A DNA stretch of 22,473 nucleotides, taken from contig VYCX01000497.1 in NCBI GenBank assembly GCA_009843725.1, positions 1 to 22,473 on the forward strand, given 5' to 3'. The notes below the pieces were generated by a model that saw nothing but the letters and a program-made list of their open reading frames with translations, was not told the DNA's origin and did no database searches. Each line of letters begins with the position of its first letter. The stretch's first letter is position 1. This DNA is from Boseongicola sp. SB0675_bin_26 (GTDB lineage: Bacteria > Pseudomonadota > Alphaproteobacteria > Rhodobacterales > Rhodobacteraceae). This document shows, in pieces, positions 1 to 8,161 of this stretch. Both the position numbers and the translations under genes were made by a program.

Positions 1-1821
1 AACCGGATCGGCGCGAAGAGCGACTCCGGCGAGGGCGGCGAGGATCCGGCGCATTTCACGCCGGAGCCCAACGGCGACAATCCTTCCGCCAGGATCAAGC
101 AGGTGGCCAGCGGCCGCTTCGGCGTGACGGCGGAATACCTGAACCAGTGCGACGAGCTTGAGATCAAGGTCGCCCAGGGTGCAAAGCCCGGCGAGGGCGG
201 ACAGCTGCCCGGCGCGAAAGTGACGGAACTGATCGCGCGGCTCCGGCATTCCACGCCCGGGGTCTCGCTGATCAGCCCGCCGCCGCACCACGACATCTAC
301 TCGATCGAGGATCTCGCGCAGCTGATCTACGACCTCAAGCAGATCAACCCCCGCTGCAAGGTGACGGTGAAGCTGGTCGCTTCCTCGGGAGTCGGAACCA
401 TTGCGGCCGGCGTCGCCAAGGCGATGGCGGACGTTATCCTGATCTCGGGCCACAACGGCGGCACCGGCGCGTCTCCGGCGACCAGCATCAAGTATGCCGG
501 CCTGCCATGGGAGATGGGGTTGACCGAGGCCCACCAGGTGCTGGCGATGAACAATCTGCGTGATCGCGTGGTGCTGCGCACCGACGGCGGGCTGCGGACG
601 GGCCGCGATATCGTCATGGCCGCGATGATGGGTGCCGAGGAATACGGAATCGGCACCGCGGCGCTCATTTCCATGGGATGCATCATGGTACGCCAGTGCC
701 AGTCGAACACCTGCCCGGTGGGAGTCTGCACCCAGGACGAGCGCCTGCGGGCGAAGTTCACGGGTTCGGCGGACAAGGTGGTGAATCTGGTCACCTTCTA
801 TGCGCAGGAGGTGCGCCATATCCTGGCGTCGATCGGAGCGCGATCGCTGGACGAGGTCATCGGGCGCGCGGACTTGCTGAGCCAGGTCAGCCGGGGATCG
901 GCGCATCTGGACGACCTGGATCTCAACCCGCTCCTGATCACTGTCGATGGCTCCGAGAAGATCGCCTACGACCGGACGCGCGACAGGGCGCCGGTACCGG
1001 ACACGCTTGACGGCGAGATCGTGAAGGATGCGGAACGGTTCCTTGAGGATGGCGAGAAGATGCAACTCTCCTATGCGGTCCAGAACACGCAGCGGACGAT
1101 AGGAGCGCGCATCTCAAGCCATATCGTTCGGAAGTTCGGAATGCGTAACAACCTGCAGCCGAACCACCTGACGGTGAAACTTCAGGGATCCGCTGGCCAG
1201 TCGCTGGGGGCTTTCGCGACGTCCGGACTGTGGCTGGAAGTGTCTGGCGATGCCAACGACTACGTCGGCAAGGGCCTGTCTGGCGGCACGATCGTTGTTC
1301 GCCCGCCGATGGCCTCGCCGCTCGCGGCCGACGAGAACGTGATCATTGGCAACACCGTGCTTTATGGCGCGACGGGCGGCTACCTCTTTGCCGCCGGTCG
1401 CGCTGGCGAGCGGTTCGCGGTGCGGAATTCGGGGGCAAGTGCCGTTGTCGAGGGCTGCGGGAGCAATGGCTGCGAGTACATGACCGGCGGCGTCACCGTC
1501 GTTCTCGGCAGGGTCGGCGCGAATTTCGCTGCAGGCATGACGGGGGGCATGGCCTATCTGCATGATCCCGACGGTGCATCAATGCCCCTCATAAACCTGG
1601 ACACGGTCGTGTGCGTTCCGGTCAGCAAGGGTCATTACATGGACCAGCTCAAGGGGCTTGTGGGGCGGCATCTGGAAGAGACCGGAAGCAGGAAGGCGGC
1701 AGCGATCTTGCAGCATTGGGAGGGCGAAAGGGGCAATTTCCTCCAGGTCGTGCCGAAGGAAATGCTGGACAAGCTGGCCGCGCCGCTGGAGGAGTTGGGT
1801 GAGGCCGTCCCGGCCGAGTAG
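1..1821 (+). CDS. gltB: Glutamate synthase large subunit, C-terminal 606 residues (5' end outside window)
   Basis: This is the 3' part of the NADPH-dependent glutamate synthase (GOGAT) large subunit, which makes two glutamates from glutamine and 2-oxoglutarate in the cytoplasm. The frame is open from base 1, so the gene starts upstream; the GTG at 103 is internal. The fragment begins within the FMN-binding synthase domain (GEGGEDP, then AQGAKPGEGGQLPG). The 3Fe-4S cysteines lie in CIMVRQCQSNTC (fragment residues 227, 233, 238). The C-terminal glycine-rich beta-helix domain follows, with repeats such as GLSGGTIVV, GATGGYLFAAGRAGERFAVRN and GMTGGMAYLHDPDG. The stop is TAG. The end matches the family's usual end and no damage is visible. 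gltD is not in the window. Confidence 0.97.
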   Translation, partial: NRIGAKSDSGEGGEDPAHFTPEPNGDNPSARIKQVASGRFGVTAEYLNQCDELEIKVAQGAKPGEGGQLPGAKVTELIARLRHSTPGVSLISPPPHHDIYSIEDLAQLIYDLKQINPRCKVTVKLVASSGVGTIAAGVAKAMADVILISGHNGGTGASPATSIKYAGLPWEMGLTEAHQVLAMNNLRDRVVLRTDGGLRTGRDIVMAAMMGAEEYGIGTAALISMGCIMVRQCQSNTCPVGVCTQDERLRAKFTGSADKVVNLVTFYAQEVRHILASIGARSLDEVIGRADLLSQVSRGSAHLDDLDLNPLLITVDGSEKIAYDRTRDRAPVPDTLDGEIVKDAERFLEDGEKMQLSYAVQNTQRTIGARISSHIVRKFGMRNNLQPNHLTVKLQGSAGQSLGAFATSGLWLEVSGDANDYVGKGLSGGTIVVRPPMASPLAADENVIIGNTVLYGATGGYLFAAGRAGERFAVRNSGASAVVEGCGSNGCEYMTGGVTVVLGRVGANFAAGMTGGMAYLHDPDGASMPLINLDTVVCVPVSKGHYMDQLKGLVGRHLEETGSRKAAAILQHWEGERGNFLQVVPKEMLDKLAAPLEELGEAVPAE

Positions 1822-2019
1822 CGGCGCACGATTCAAGTTTGCTGGCTGTTGAGTGGCGATGTCGGGGCGGCGCCACAGCGCCTTGGCGGCTGCGCAACTG
1901 CAGCCGGAGTGGATCAGGCCTCCGAATCCGGACTGTCGCATGGGCACTGCATGCGAGTGACGGGCCTGGTCGTCAGGGCTGTGTTGGGCGAAGGGCAACA
2001 GGGAACGTTGCCCGGAAAT

Positions 2020-2174
2020 TGGCTCAAGCGGGCGATTTGGACGTCCAGGGCGTCCAGTATGCGAGAAAGCGGATGCTGACGGTTCAGGAGATGCTGGACG
2101 GCAAGCGAGTTCTGACGCCTTCGGCTGCGCGGGCGAAGGAGAGTCCGCGCTCAAGCGCCGAAGTTGCCACTTGA
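2020..2174 (+). pseudogene. Possible 3' remnant of a DNA-methyltransferase-like gene
   Basis: The frame ending at the TGA at 2172-2174 encodes a coding-looking tail (YARKRMLTVQEMLDGKR, LTPSAARAK). The similarity to adenine-methyltransferase C-termini is remembered, not computed. Sequence upstream in the same frame looks non-coding, so only a fragment could remain. This is a weak call; chance resemblance is possible. Confidence 0.2.
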
Positions 2175-2206
2175 CGAGAGCCAGCCGCAGTACGTGCAGG
2201 CCTATA

Positions 2207-2228
2207 GCGACCAATCGCGATTTTTTTT
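2207..2228 (+). terminator. Weak hairpin plus T8 tract
   Basis: A 4-bp stem GCGA/TCGC with a CCAA loop is followed by GA and eight consecutive T residues. The T tract is the only one of its kind nearby and suits an intrinsic terminator. The stem is short, and the site lies almost 390 nt after gltB, so its assignment is doubtful. Confidence 0.25.
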
Positions 2229-2319
2229 GTCCGTTCGGCGAAGGCTGCCCTGAAGGTTGAAGCCGGGATTGCGGCCGGCACCTCGCCCGCGGGGTGCCTG
2301 GGTCAGAATTCCGCTCCGC

Positions 2320-3504
2320 CTACCATGGCTGCGACTTCTCGTGCTTGACGTGGTCGGGCAAATTGTAGGTCAGGCCGCTCTCTTCATAGACGGAAATCTG
2401 TAGGAGCTGGCTGAAATTGTCCGCACGGACCATCAGCCCGCTCTTCAGGTAGCGCTGGAGACGCTGCTTCATGCGGAACCCGAACAAGGTTCCGAATGTC
2501 CGGACCTTGGGATACTGGAAGTGCCTGGCCAGCTCGTTCCCGATGAGCGCGCGAGACAGCTTGTAGGCAAGGGCGATGACCTGTTTTCGCTCGTCATCGT
2601 CCCTGATGTCCACGATTCCGGGAACGGCGCAGATCAGTGCGTTCGCCATTGCTGCCGAGTCCGAATCGGGCGGCGGCTCGCACATGTTCGCAATCCGGTG
2701 AATCCTGTCCGCCTCCGCGCCGCCCTCGTAAAGGATCGACTCGGGAATGCCCATCAGGTAGCCGGTATAGCGCCAGACGTCCAGAATGCTTGCCTTTTCC
2801 TCCTCCGTGAAGGACGCGCCCACCAGTTGGGAATAGTCCAGGAGCCGCTTGGAAAAGACCGAAATGGCAAAGCCGAGATGGGCCGCACTGAGCGGCGTGC
2901 CCCAGGCTTCGGCGTTCCATTCCTCGTGCCTCGCCAGCAGGTTCCTGATCCGTGCATGCACGAAGCGCACGCGGGTCGAAAGCTTCCATCCGTCTCCGTT
3001 CCGCAGCAGGCCGCCGGGGAAGAAGATCTCGAGCAATTGGCGGTTGTTCTGCTGGAGGCGTCTCTTGGTGGCCGCGACTCGGCCGGTCATGGTGAACGAC
3101 TTGGCTATGAGCGTCGCGAACCCTTCCACGAGGACGCCTGCGACGAACGCGACCAGCATGAGGTCCGCATTGGCGTGAAAGGCGCGCACACCCGGCTGAA
3201 AGGCGTCGTGGTCCAGCCACTCCGGCTCCCGGAAGTCCTCGAAGAACCGGCGAAGCGGCTCCGGCGCCGCCCGCAACTCCGCGTCCCGTTGCTCGATGCC
3301 CGCGCCAACGAACTTGTGGAGCTTCGCGGGATGCAGCGCATAGATCTCCTCCATAACCGGATCAAGCTCCGGATCGCCGATCGTGGTGTGCCGGACATAC
3401 TTGTCGGCCAGCGCACTGTCGAAACGCCGGGCGCTTTCGTAGCCTTCGACATAAGCCGAAGGCGCTTCAATCGTGTCCGCCACGTTCTGCGTGTGGGTAT
3501 TCAT
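2320..3504 (-). CDS. MpaB/DUF2236-family oxygenase-like protein (latex-clearing-protein-like fold)
   Basis: The 394-residue protein belongs to the DUF2236 / oxygenase MpaB family, whose characterised relatives (rubber oxygenase Lcp, fungal MpaB) are b-type haem enzymes that cleave isoprenoid chains or act on lipids. Family landmarks are the hydrophobic helix around residues 110-140 (LMLVAFVAGVLVEGFATLIA), the arginine/histidine motif STRVRFVHARIRNLL (177-190, His183 a candidate haem ligand), WGTPLSAAHLGFAISVFSKR (201-220) and YTGYLMGIP (246-254). Start ATG at 3504; the ribosome site (GTGGCGG) is mediocre. No export signal is evident. The gene stands alone and is transcribed away from the fadH relic. 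A 10-bp inverted repeat lies just upstream. The true substrate is unknown. Confidence 0.85.
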   Translation of the reverse strand: MNTHTQNVADTIEAPSAYVEGYESARRFDSALADKYVRHTTIGDPELDPVMEEIYALHPAKLHKFVGAGIEQRDAELRAAPEPLRRFFEDFREPEWLDHDAFQPGVRAFHANADLMLVAFVAGVLVEGFATLIAKSFTMTGRVAATKRRLQQNNRQLLEIFFPGGLLRNGDGWKLSTRVRFVHARIRNLLARHEEWNAEAWGTPLSAAHLGFAISVFSKRLLDYSQLVGASFTEEEKASILDVWRYTGYLMGIPESILYEGGAEADRIHRIANMCEPPPDSDSAAMANALICAVPGIVDIRDDDERKQVIALAYKLSRALIGNELARHFQYPKVRTFGTLFGFRMKQRLQRYLKSGLMVRADNFSQLLQISVYEESGLTYNLPDHVKHEKSQPW

Positions 3505-3530
3505 GCGCGACCGCCACTGGTTTGGTGGAT

Positions 3531-3613
3531 GCTTGGCATGCAGTTCAAGTCCATGTCAGCCCATTCTGACGACTACCTGAAACCTTCCAGCAACGGGCCC
3601 ATCCATGCCAAGC
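3531..3613. repeat. 10-bp inverted repeat upstream of the MpaB-like gene
   Basis: The arms GCTTGGCATG (3531-3540) and CATGCCAAGC (3604-3613) are exact reverse complements, separated by 63 nt. The first arm is about 27 nt upstream of the MpaB-like start codon, where an operator would be expected. No regulator gene for it is adjacent. Confidence 0.4.
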
Positions 3614-4082
3614 GCCGATTTGAGTCGTCCATGCGCACTGACGTATCACCTTGAGCGCTGACCTTCAATGCCCGCGCCGGAACGGTTTAGGGCCATCGGG
3701 TCTGGAAAATTCGCCATGGCATCTCGATCGCTGCGTGTTTCTCCTTTGGAAAACAGTGACCTCGGGAAATGCATGCGGCGGAAAAGTCCGGGACTTCGAA
3801 CCTGCAATCGACGAGGCGGAAGACCTCCCCGCCAGCATGGCGACCCTTCACGATCACCATGAAGCGCTGATGATTGCTTCTCCCGGCATGAATTGCGGTA
3901 GCCGGACATGCACCGCCGTGGAGCCCTTCAGGGTTCCGGGCTCGGCGTGCCGGAAAGGGGCGCTTCCGCGCCCTGTCGCGGACTGGGTCGGGCGGCGTCG
4001 CTCCCCGTAGCCCGCCGCGGCAGGTCGATGCAGGCGCCATGCCGTGTCCGCTGCTCCTCGAGGAGTTCTGCGTCCTGCCAAT

Positions 4083-4101
4083 TCGGGGACCGCGTCCCCG
4101 A
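4083..4101. repeat. Perfect 8-bp hairpin TCGGGGAC/GTCCCCGA
   Basis: The stem arms at 4083-4090 and 4094-4101 pair perfectly around a CGC loop. There is no T tract after it, so it is not a standard intrinsic terminator on the + strand. It may be a leftover terminator or a structured element. Confidence 0.4.
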
Positions 4102-4225
4102 CATCGGAACGCAAGTGGACGGGACGTCTTCAGCGGCATGACGGATAGTGCTCAGGCAAGGCCAGGTGCTGACGACTCCGTCCCGGGACAGGAAAGGCGC
4201 TGTAGCCGGGCGCCGTTCGGTCATG

Positions 4226-5722
4226 ATCGCCGATCTCTCCGTGTACCCCGATCGAATTCGATGAAGAGGGGATCGAGAAGCGGATATCGGACATCGTCGA
4301 ATCGGCGCGATGGGCCCGGCAGGCCGGGCATGACGGAGTCAAGTTGATGGGATCCGAAGGCTATCCGCTGAACCAGTTCCTCGTGACCCTCACCAGCAAG
4401 AGGGCGGACCGCTGGGGCGGTTCCTTCGAAAACCGGATGCGACTGCCGGTCGAAGTCTTGCGTCGGGTGCGGCAGGCGACAGGGCCCGACTTCATGCTGA
4501 TCTGCCGCTTGAGCATGATCGACCTCGTGCCAGACGGCTCGAACTGGGCCGAAGTCGCCAAACTGGCCAAGGCCGTAGAGGATGCTGGGGCCCGGCTCCT
4601 GAATTCCGGAATCGGGTGGCATGAAGCCCGGATCCCGACGATTGCCGCGAGCGTGCCCCGCCGCGCATTTTCTTGGGTCACGAAGAAGCCCATGGGACAG
4701 GTCGGGATACCGGCAATTGCGTCGAACCGGATCAACGCGCCCGAGGCGGCGGAGGCGATCCTGACGGAAGGTGCCGCGGACCTGGTTTCGATGGCCCGGC
4801 CCTTTCTTGCGGATCCGGACTTCATGAGAAAGGCGCGTGACGCAAGGTCTGCCGAGATCACGCCCTGCATCGCATGCAACCAGGCATGCCTTGATTTCAT
4901 CTTCGAGCCGAAGATCGCGACATGTGTCGTCAATCCGCAGGCGGCGCACGAATCCGAACTGATCTATTGTCCGGCGAGCAAGCCGAAATCGGTCGCGGTC
5001 GTGGCCGCAGGCCCAGCTGGACTTTCCGTTGCGCTGGCTGCGGCCGAATGGGGTCATGTGGTGACAGAGTTAACACGGTTTCGAAGAGGTTGTTGTGGCC
5101 ACGGGCGTCATGCCCAGGAATCCGAACATTTCGGTCGAAGGCGGTCGCGTGGTGAGCTGCGCCGGCATCCTGACGGGAAAGGAAGTGGCAGGAGAACGGG
5201 TGGCGATCATGGGAGCCGGAGACATCGGCTTCGATGTTGCAGAATTCCTGACCGTGGAGCCAAATTCGACCGCAAATCTCGACGCCTGGCTCGATGAATG
5301 GGGCGTGACGGATCCGGAATTGCATCGGGCAGGCCTTGCCCAAGATGGGGCGAATCCGGCGCACCGGCTGCGGCAGGTTTCCTTGTTCCAGCGGAAGGAC
5401 GAGCGACCAGGAAGGCGGCTTGGCCGCACGACAGGATGGATTCATCGCACGTCGCTTCGGATGAATGGTGTTCGGATGGAAGGTGGCGTCACGTACGAGA
5501 AGGTCGACTCTGATGACCTTCACATCACGCGTCGGGACGGTGCGCGCGAGGTTGTTCCCGCCGATACCGTTGTGCTCTGCACCGGGCAGCTGAGCGACCG
5601 TGCCCTTGCAGATGCGCTCATCGCTTGCGGTGCGTCGCCGCATGTCATTGGCGGCGCCGATTTGGCGTCCGGGCTGGACGCCAGACGGGCAATGGATCAG
5701 GGCGCGCGTCTGGCGGCCCGCC
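4226..5722 (+). pseudogene. fadH: Decayed NADPH-dependent 2,4-dienoyl-CoA reductase
   Basis: Intact FadH (about 670 aa; FMN barrel, 4Fe-4S cluster, FAD and NADPH domains) reduces 2,4-dienoyl-CoA during beta-oxidation of unsaturated fatty acids. Similarity begins near 4226 (SPISPCTPIEFDEEGIEKR; a TGA lies just upstream in frame), so roughly the first 150 residues are missing. It runs through MGSEGYPLNQFLVTL, RWGGSFENRM and NSGIGWHEARIPTIA to the 4Fe-4S cysteines CIACNQACLDFIFEPKIATC. The FAD motif reads AAGPAGL where GAGPAGL is expected. Near 5065-5080 about 60 residues are lost and the frame changes. It resumes with FEEVVVATGVMPR and GAGDIGFDVAEFL and ends at MDQGARLAARL (about 5722) without the natural stop. 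The continuation of the open frame to 6159 is not FadH. Confidence 0.87.
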
Positions 5723-6151
5723 TTTGGGCCGACTCCAGAACTCGGCTGAAGAACTTTTGCTCGTCTTGTTCCCGCGCCGGGAAGTGTGGTCGCATGATCG
5801 CCGCAGCAATCCAACTCGCGGTGCCGGGTAAGGCGACGCTCATGAATTGCGTCCCGATGCGCGTGCGGGAGGTGTCGAGACGGTCGCTATTGCTGTCTGT
5901 TCGCATGTGGCCGGCCTTGGATCGGACGGATCGCGGGGACGCGCCGAACGGCTTGCGGAACCCGGATGACCTCCGATTCAGTACGCCCTTGATTGGCCGC
6001 ATCGACACCCACGAAATTCGCGATGTGCGGTCGCGTACCGACCATCCCCGTTGCATGGAAGAAGCGCAGGCAGAGCCGGCTGCGTCACCATGGAGGTGGC
6101 GCTGGGTGAAAACATCTGGACTCGTCATCCATCTGATGTTTAGATTTGCCA
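5723..6151. other. Gap between the fadH relic and the GntR gene
   Basis: No recognisable gene is seen on either strand. The frame from the fadH relic runs on but loses similarity. The last 50 nt form the upstream region of the GntR-family gene and contain a 7-bp inverted repeat (6110-6141). Confidence 0.5.
6110..6141. promoter_or_regulatory. Possible operator: AAACATC ... GATGTTT upstream of the GntR gene
   Basis: The 7-bp arms at 6110-6116 and 6135-6141 are exact reverse complements, 18 nt apart, and end 10 nt before the regulator's ATG. The same heptamer AAACATC occurs again at 7066-7072 beside the importer's ribosome site. Position favours autoregulation, but characterised FadR-type operators usually have shorter spacing. 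Confidence 0.3.
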
Positions 6152-6925
6152 ATGAGTGAGTTGCTCTACTACGACCTGAAGGATGCGGCCGGCGTCGTTC
6201 CCAGCTTGGCAACCCAGGTCTGCCGGGAGCTCGGCCGTCGAATCGTGGCGGGCCACTTGCGCGAAGGCGAGCTGATCGACGACGAGAACAGGCTTTGCGA
6301 GCGGTTCGGAGTCAGCAAGTCGGTGATCCGTGAAGCGGTGAAACTGCTGGTTGGAAAAGGCATGCTGGAAGTGCGACGCGGCCACGGTACCCGGGTGCGG
6401 CGGCGGGCAAGCTGGAACCTGCTCGACGACGACGTGCTGGCCTGGCACCAAGGTTTCGAGCCAAGGTCGGACTTTCTGCGTCAACTCATGGATGTCCGGC
6501 AGGTGATCGAGCCAAACGCGGCTGCTTGGGCCGCACGATCTGCGACAGAGGCTCAGATTGCCGCAGTTCGTCTGGCACAGGCGAACATGGAAGGGGCACC
6601 GTCCGTGCAGGATTTCGTGGTGGCAGATGCCCAGTTTCACAGGGCAGTGCTCCGGGCAGCGAACAATGAAGTGCTGATGGCGATGGAGGGAGTCATCTTT
6701 TCCTCGTTGCTCAGCTCGATCCGCTTGACCAACGCGGACCCGCGCGACAACAAGCGTTCAGTGCCACTGCACCGAAAGGTCCTCAATGCCATCGAAGCTC
6801 GCGATGCCGAAGCGGCGTCGAATGCGATGAAGGAGCACTTGGAGGACACGCGCGCGCGCCTCGCTGGCGCCTTGTCTGCCAAGGACACCAAGGGAGGACA
6901 TCGACACCTGCGGGATCGAACTTGA
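6152..6925 (+). CDS. GntR-family transcriptional regulator, FadR/FCD subgroup (DgoR-like)
   Basis: This 257-residue DNA-binding protein probably represses the sugar cluster that follows it and releases DNA on binding a sugar-acid metabolite. The N-terminal winged helix covers about residues 15-80 (ELIDDENRLCERFGVSKSVIREAVKLL, then VRRGHGTRVR). The linker WNLLDDDVLAWH is typical of DgoR-type regulators. The C-terminal FCD domain keeps the metal-binding pattern: D and H in DAQFHRAVL, H in LHRKVLNAIEARD, and H in MKEHLEDT. ATG 6152 was preferred to the in-frame TTG at 6146. It is co-oriented with the importer genes 160 nt downstream, and a hairpin lies between them. The effector is inferred only from neighbours. 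Confidence 0.92.
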   Translation: MSELLYYDLKDAAGVVPSLATQVCRELGRRIVAGHLREGELIDDENRLCERFGVSKSVIREAVKLLVGKGMLEVRRGHGTRVRRRASWNLLDDDVLAWHQGFEPRSDFLRQLMDVRQVIEPNAAAWAARSATEAQIAAVRLAQANMEGAPSVQDFVVADAQFHRAVLRAANNEVLMAMEGVIFSSLLSSIRLTNADPRDNKRSVPLHRKVLNAIEARDAEAASNAMKEHLEDTRARLAGALSAKDTKGGHRHLRDRT

Positions 6926-6970
6926 CGCACAGCAACAAGACACGCGCCTGATTGGTGGTCAGGCTAGTGG

Positions 6971-7011
6971 TGGCGGCTTGAGACAAGCTGGAAACCAGGC
7001 TCAAGCCGCCA
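6971..7011. promoter_or_regulatory. Nested hairpin in the leader of the sugar cluster
   Basis: A 12-bp perfect stem (TGGCGGCTTGAG at 6971-6982 with CTCAAGCCGCCA at 7000-7011) encloses a second 4-bp stem, CTGG-AAA-CCAG, offset by a small bulge. It lies 45 nt after the GntR stop and about 77 nt before the importer's start. No T run follows. It could end or attenuate transcription from the regulator, process the transcript, or act as a protein-binding site. Confidence 0.6.
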
Positions 7012-7048
7012 GATCGCCCTGAAAATGGGAGAGTACCACCAGACGATC

Positions 7049-7068
7049 CGGCGCCGAAAGCGCCGAAA
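7049..7068 (+). repeat. Tandem 9-mer and hairpin next to the ribosome-binding site
   Basis: GCGCCGAAA is repeated twice without a gap (7051-7059, 7060-7068). The same bases form a 6-bp stem CGGCGC/GCGCCG with a CGAAA loop (7049-7065), ending 11 nt before the Shine-Dalgarno sequence at 7077. It could affect translation initiation of the binding protein or mRNA stability. Confidence 0.45.
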
Positions 7069-7076
7069 CATCCATG

Positions 7077-7082
7077 AGGAGG
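7077..7082 (+). promoter_or_regulatory. Ribosome-binding site AGGAGG that selects ATG 7088
   Basis: The perfect AGGAGG is only 2 nt from the first in-frame ATG (7085) but 5 nt from the second (7088), so 7088 is the better start. The longer frame from 7025 is not needed and would spoil the signal peptide. Confidence 0.75.
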
Positions 7083-7087
7083 ATATG

Positions 7088-8149
7088 ATGATTCCCAAAC
7101 TGAAGAAAGGCCTGTTGGCAGGAGCCATCGCGACATCCGCGCTGGCCACGGCAGGGACCGCAACGGCTGCGGACATGGTGGCGCTCCTGCTGCCGGAGAA
7201 CGTGAACCCGCGCTGGGAACAGCAGGACGCAGCTGCGTTTCTTGCGACCATGGCCGAGATCGCGCCTGACATAAGAGTTGAGGTGTTCAATGCGAACAAT
7301 GACACCGCCACCCAGCAACGTCAGGCGGAGCAAGCCTTGACCCAAGGCGCGAAAGTGCTTGTGGTGATCCCCATCGACGGCGAAAGCTCGGCCATCATCG
7401 CCGACACTGCTGCCGAGGAAGGCGTGCCTACGATCGCCTACGACCGCATGATCAATTCAGCCAATACTACGTTCTGGGTTCAGGCCGATCTGGAAGGCAT
7501 GGGCTACGACCAGGCGATGCATGTGATCGAGAACACAATGGACGGCGACACCCTGGTGCTTCTCAAGGGATCCCCCACCGATCCCAATGCCGCGGTAATT
7601 CACAACGGGCAGCTTCGTGCACTTCAGTCGCTTTTCGATAGCGGCAAGCGGGTCATGGGCTACGAAAACTGGACCCCTGGCTGGGATCCGGCAATTGCGC
7701 GGCGCTCCATGGACCAGGCGCTGACGCAACTCAACAACAACGTGCAGGGCGTGGTTTCTTCCAATGACGGGAATGCGGGTGCAGCCATTGCCGCGATGGA
7801 AGAACAGGGCATGGCTGGCACCGTCCCGGTCTCGGGTCTCGACTGTACCGTGCAAGCCCAGCAATTGATGCTTCTAGGGAAGCAGACGCAGTGTGGCTGG
7901 CGTCCGCTGGCTGACATGGCCGATGCCGCTGCACGGGTAACGGTCCGCCTGGTGAACGGCGAAGATTTCTCGGATCTTGCGCCGCAGACCGTGGTCAACG
8001 GCGTTGGCGCCGAAGTGGCCTATGTCCCGGTCGGTTCATATTCGGCCGTGGGCGCGGATGGCGTCGCCTACGTGATCGAAAACGATCCTTCGATCACAAA
8101 GGAAATGGTCTGCCAGGGCGAAGCCGCGGCAACCGGATTCTGCCAGTAG
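7088..8149 (+). CDS. Sugar ABC transporter periplasmic substrate-binding protein (XylF/RbsB type)
   Basis: This 353-residue protein captures a monosaccharide or related compound in the periplasm and delivers it to the permease encoded two genes downstream. A signal peptide is clear: KLKK, a hydrophobic stretch, and ATATAAD, with cleavage near residue 27-28. The mature part is a type-1 periplasmic-binding fold: AEQALTQGAKVLVVIPIDGE, the hinge-region PTIAYDRMI, LVLLKGSPTDPNA, GVVSSNDGNAGAAIAAMEEQG and PVSGLDCTVQ match the XylF-like pattern. Three C-terminal cysteines (CGW, VCQG, FCQ) plus the one in LDCT could form disulfides. It is first in the importer operon and 12 nt from the ATPase gene. 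The ligand cannot be determined from sequence. Confidence 0.94.
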   Translation: MIPKLKKGLLAGAIATSALATAGTATAADMVALLLPENVNPRWEQQDAAAFLATMAEIAPDIRVEVFNANNDTATQQRQAEQALTQGAKVLVVIPIDGESSAIIADTAAEEGVPTIAYDRMINSANTTFWVQADLEGMGYDQAMHVIENTMDGDTLVLLKGSPTDPNAAVIHNGQLRALQSLFDSGKRVMGYENWTPGWDPAIARRSMDQALTQLNNNVQGVVSSNDGNAGAAIAAMEEQGMAGTVPVSGLDCTVQAQQLMLLGKQTQCGWRPLADMADAAARVTVRLVNGEDFSDLAPQTVVNGVGAEVAYVPVGSYSAVGADGVAYVIENDPSITKEMVCQGEAAATGFCQ

Positions 8150-8161
8150 TCAGGACCTTCG

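Larger units (their letters stand above)
1822..2319. other. Intergenic region between gltB and the MpaB-like gene; possible gene-tail remnant
   Basis: There is no convincing intact gene here. Bases 2020-2174 (+) can be read as a 50-residue tail containing LDVQGVQYARKRMLTVQEML and then DGKRVLTPSA. From memory this resembles the C-terminal end of some site-specific DNA methyltransferases, but the upstream part of the frame has no recognisable domain. If real, it is a leftover 3' end. A short GCGA/TCGC stem followed by eight T residues lies at 2207-2228. Confidence 0.3.
3505..4225. other. Long gap without a recognisable gene
   Basis: All frames on both strands were read; none gives a recognisable domain or a frame with a convincing ribosome site. 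The stretch precedes the truncated fadH and probably contains rearranged or decayed DNA. It holds a perfect 8-bp hairpin at 4083-4101 and a 10-bp palindrome GTCCCGGGAC at 4180-4189. Confidence 0.5.

Noticed and set aside
2521..3654. A 377-codon plus-strand frame opposite the MpaB-like gene
   Set aside because: It is antisense to a clear family member and has no domain of its own.
4221..5814. Long minus-strand frames opposite the fadH relic
   Set aside because: All similarity in the region is on the plus strand; the minus frames are shadows.
5095..6159. A single 354-codon protein
   Set aside because: Only the part to about 5722 matches FadH; the rest is unrelated sequence read through because the stop was lost.
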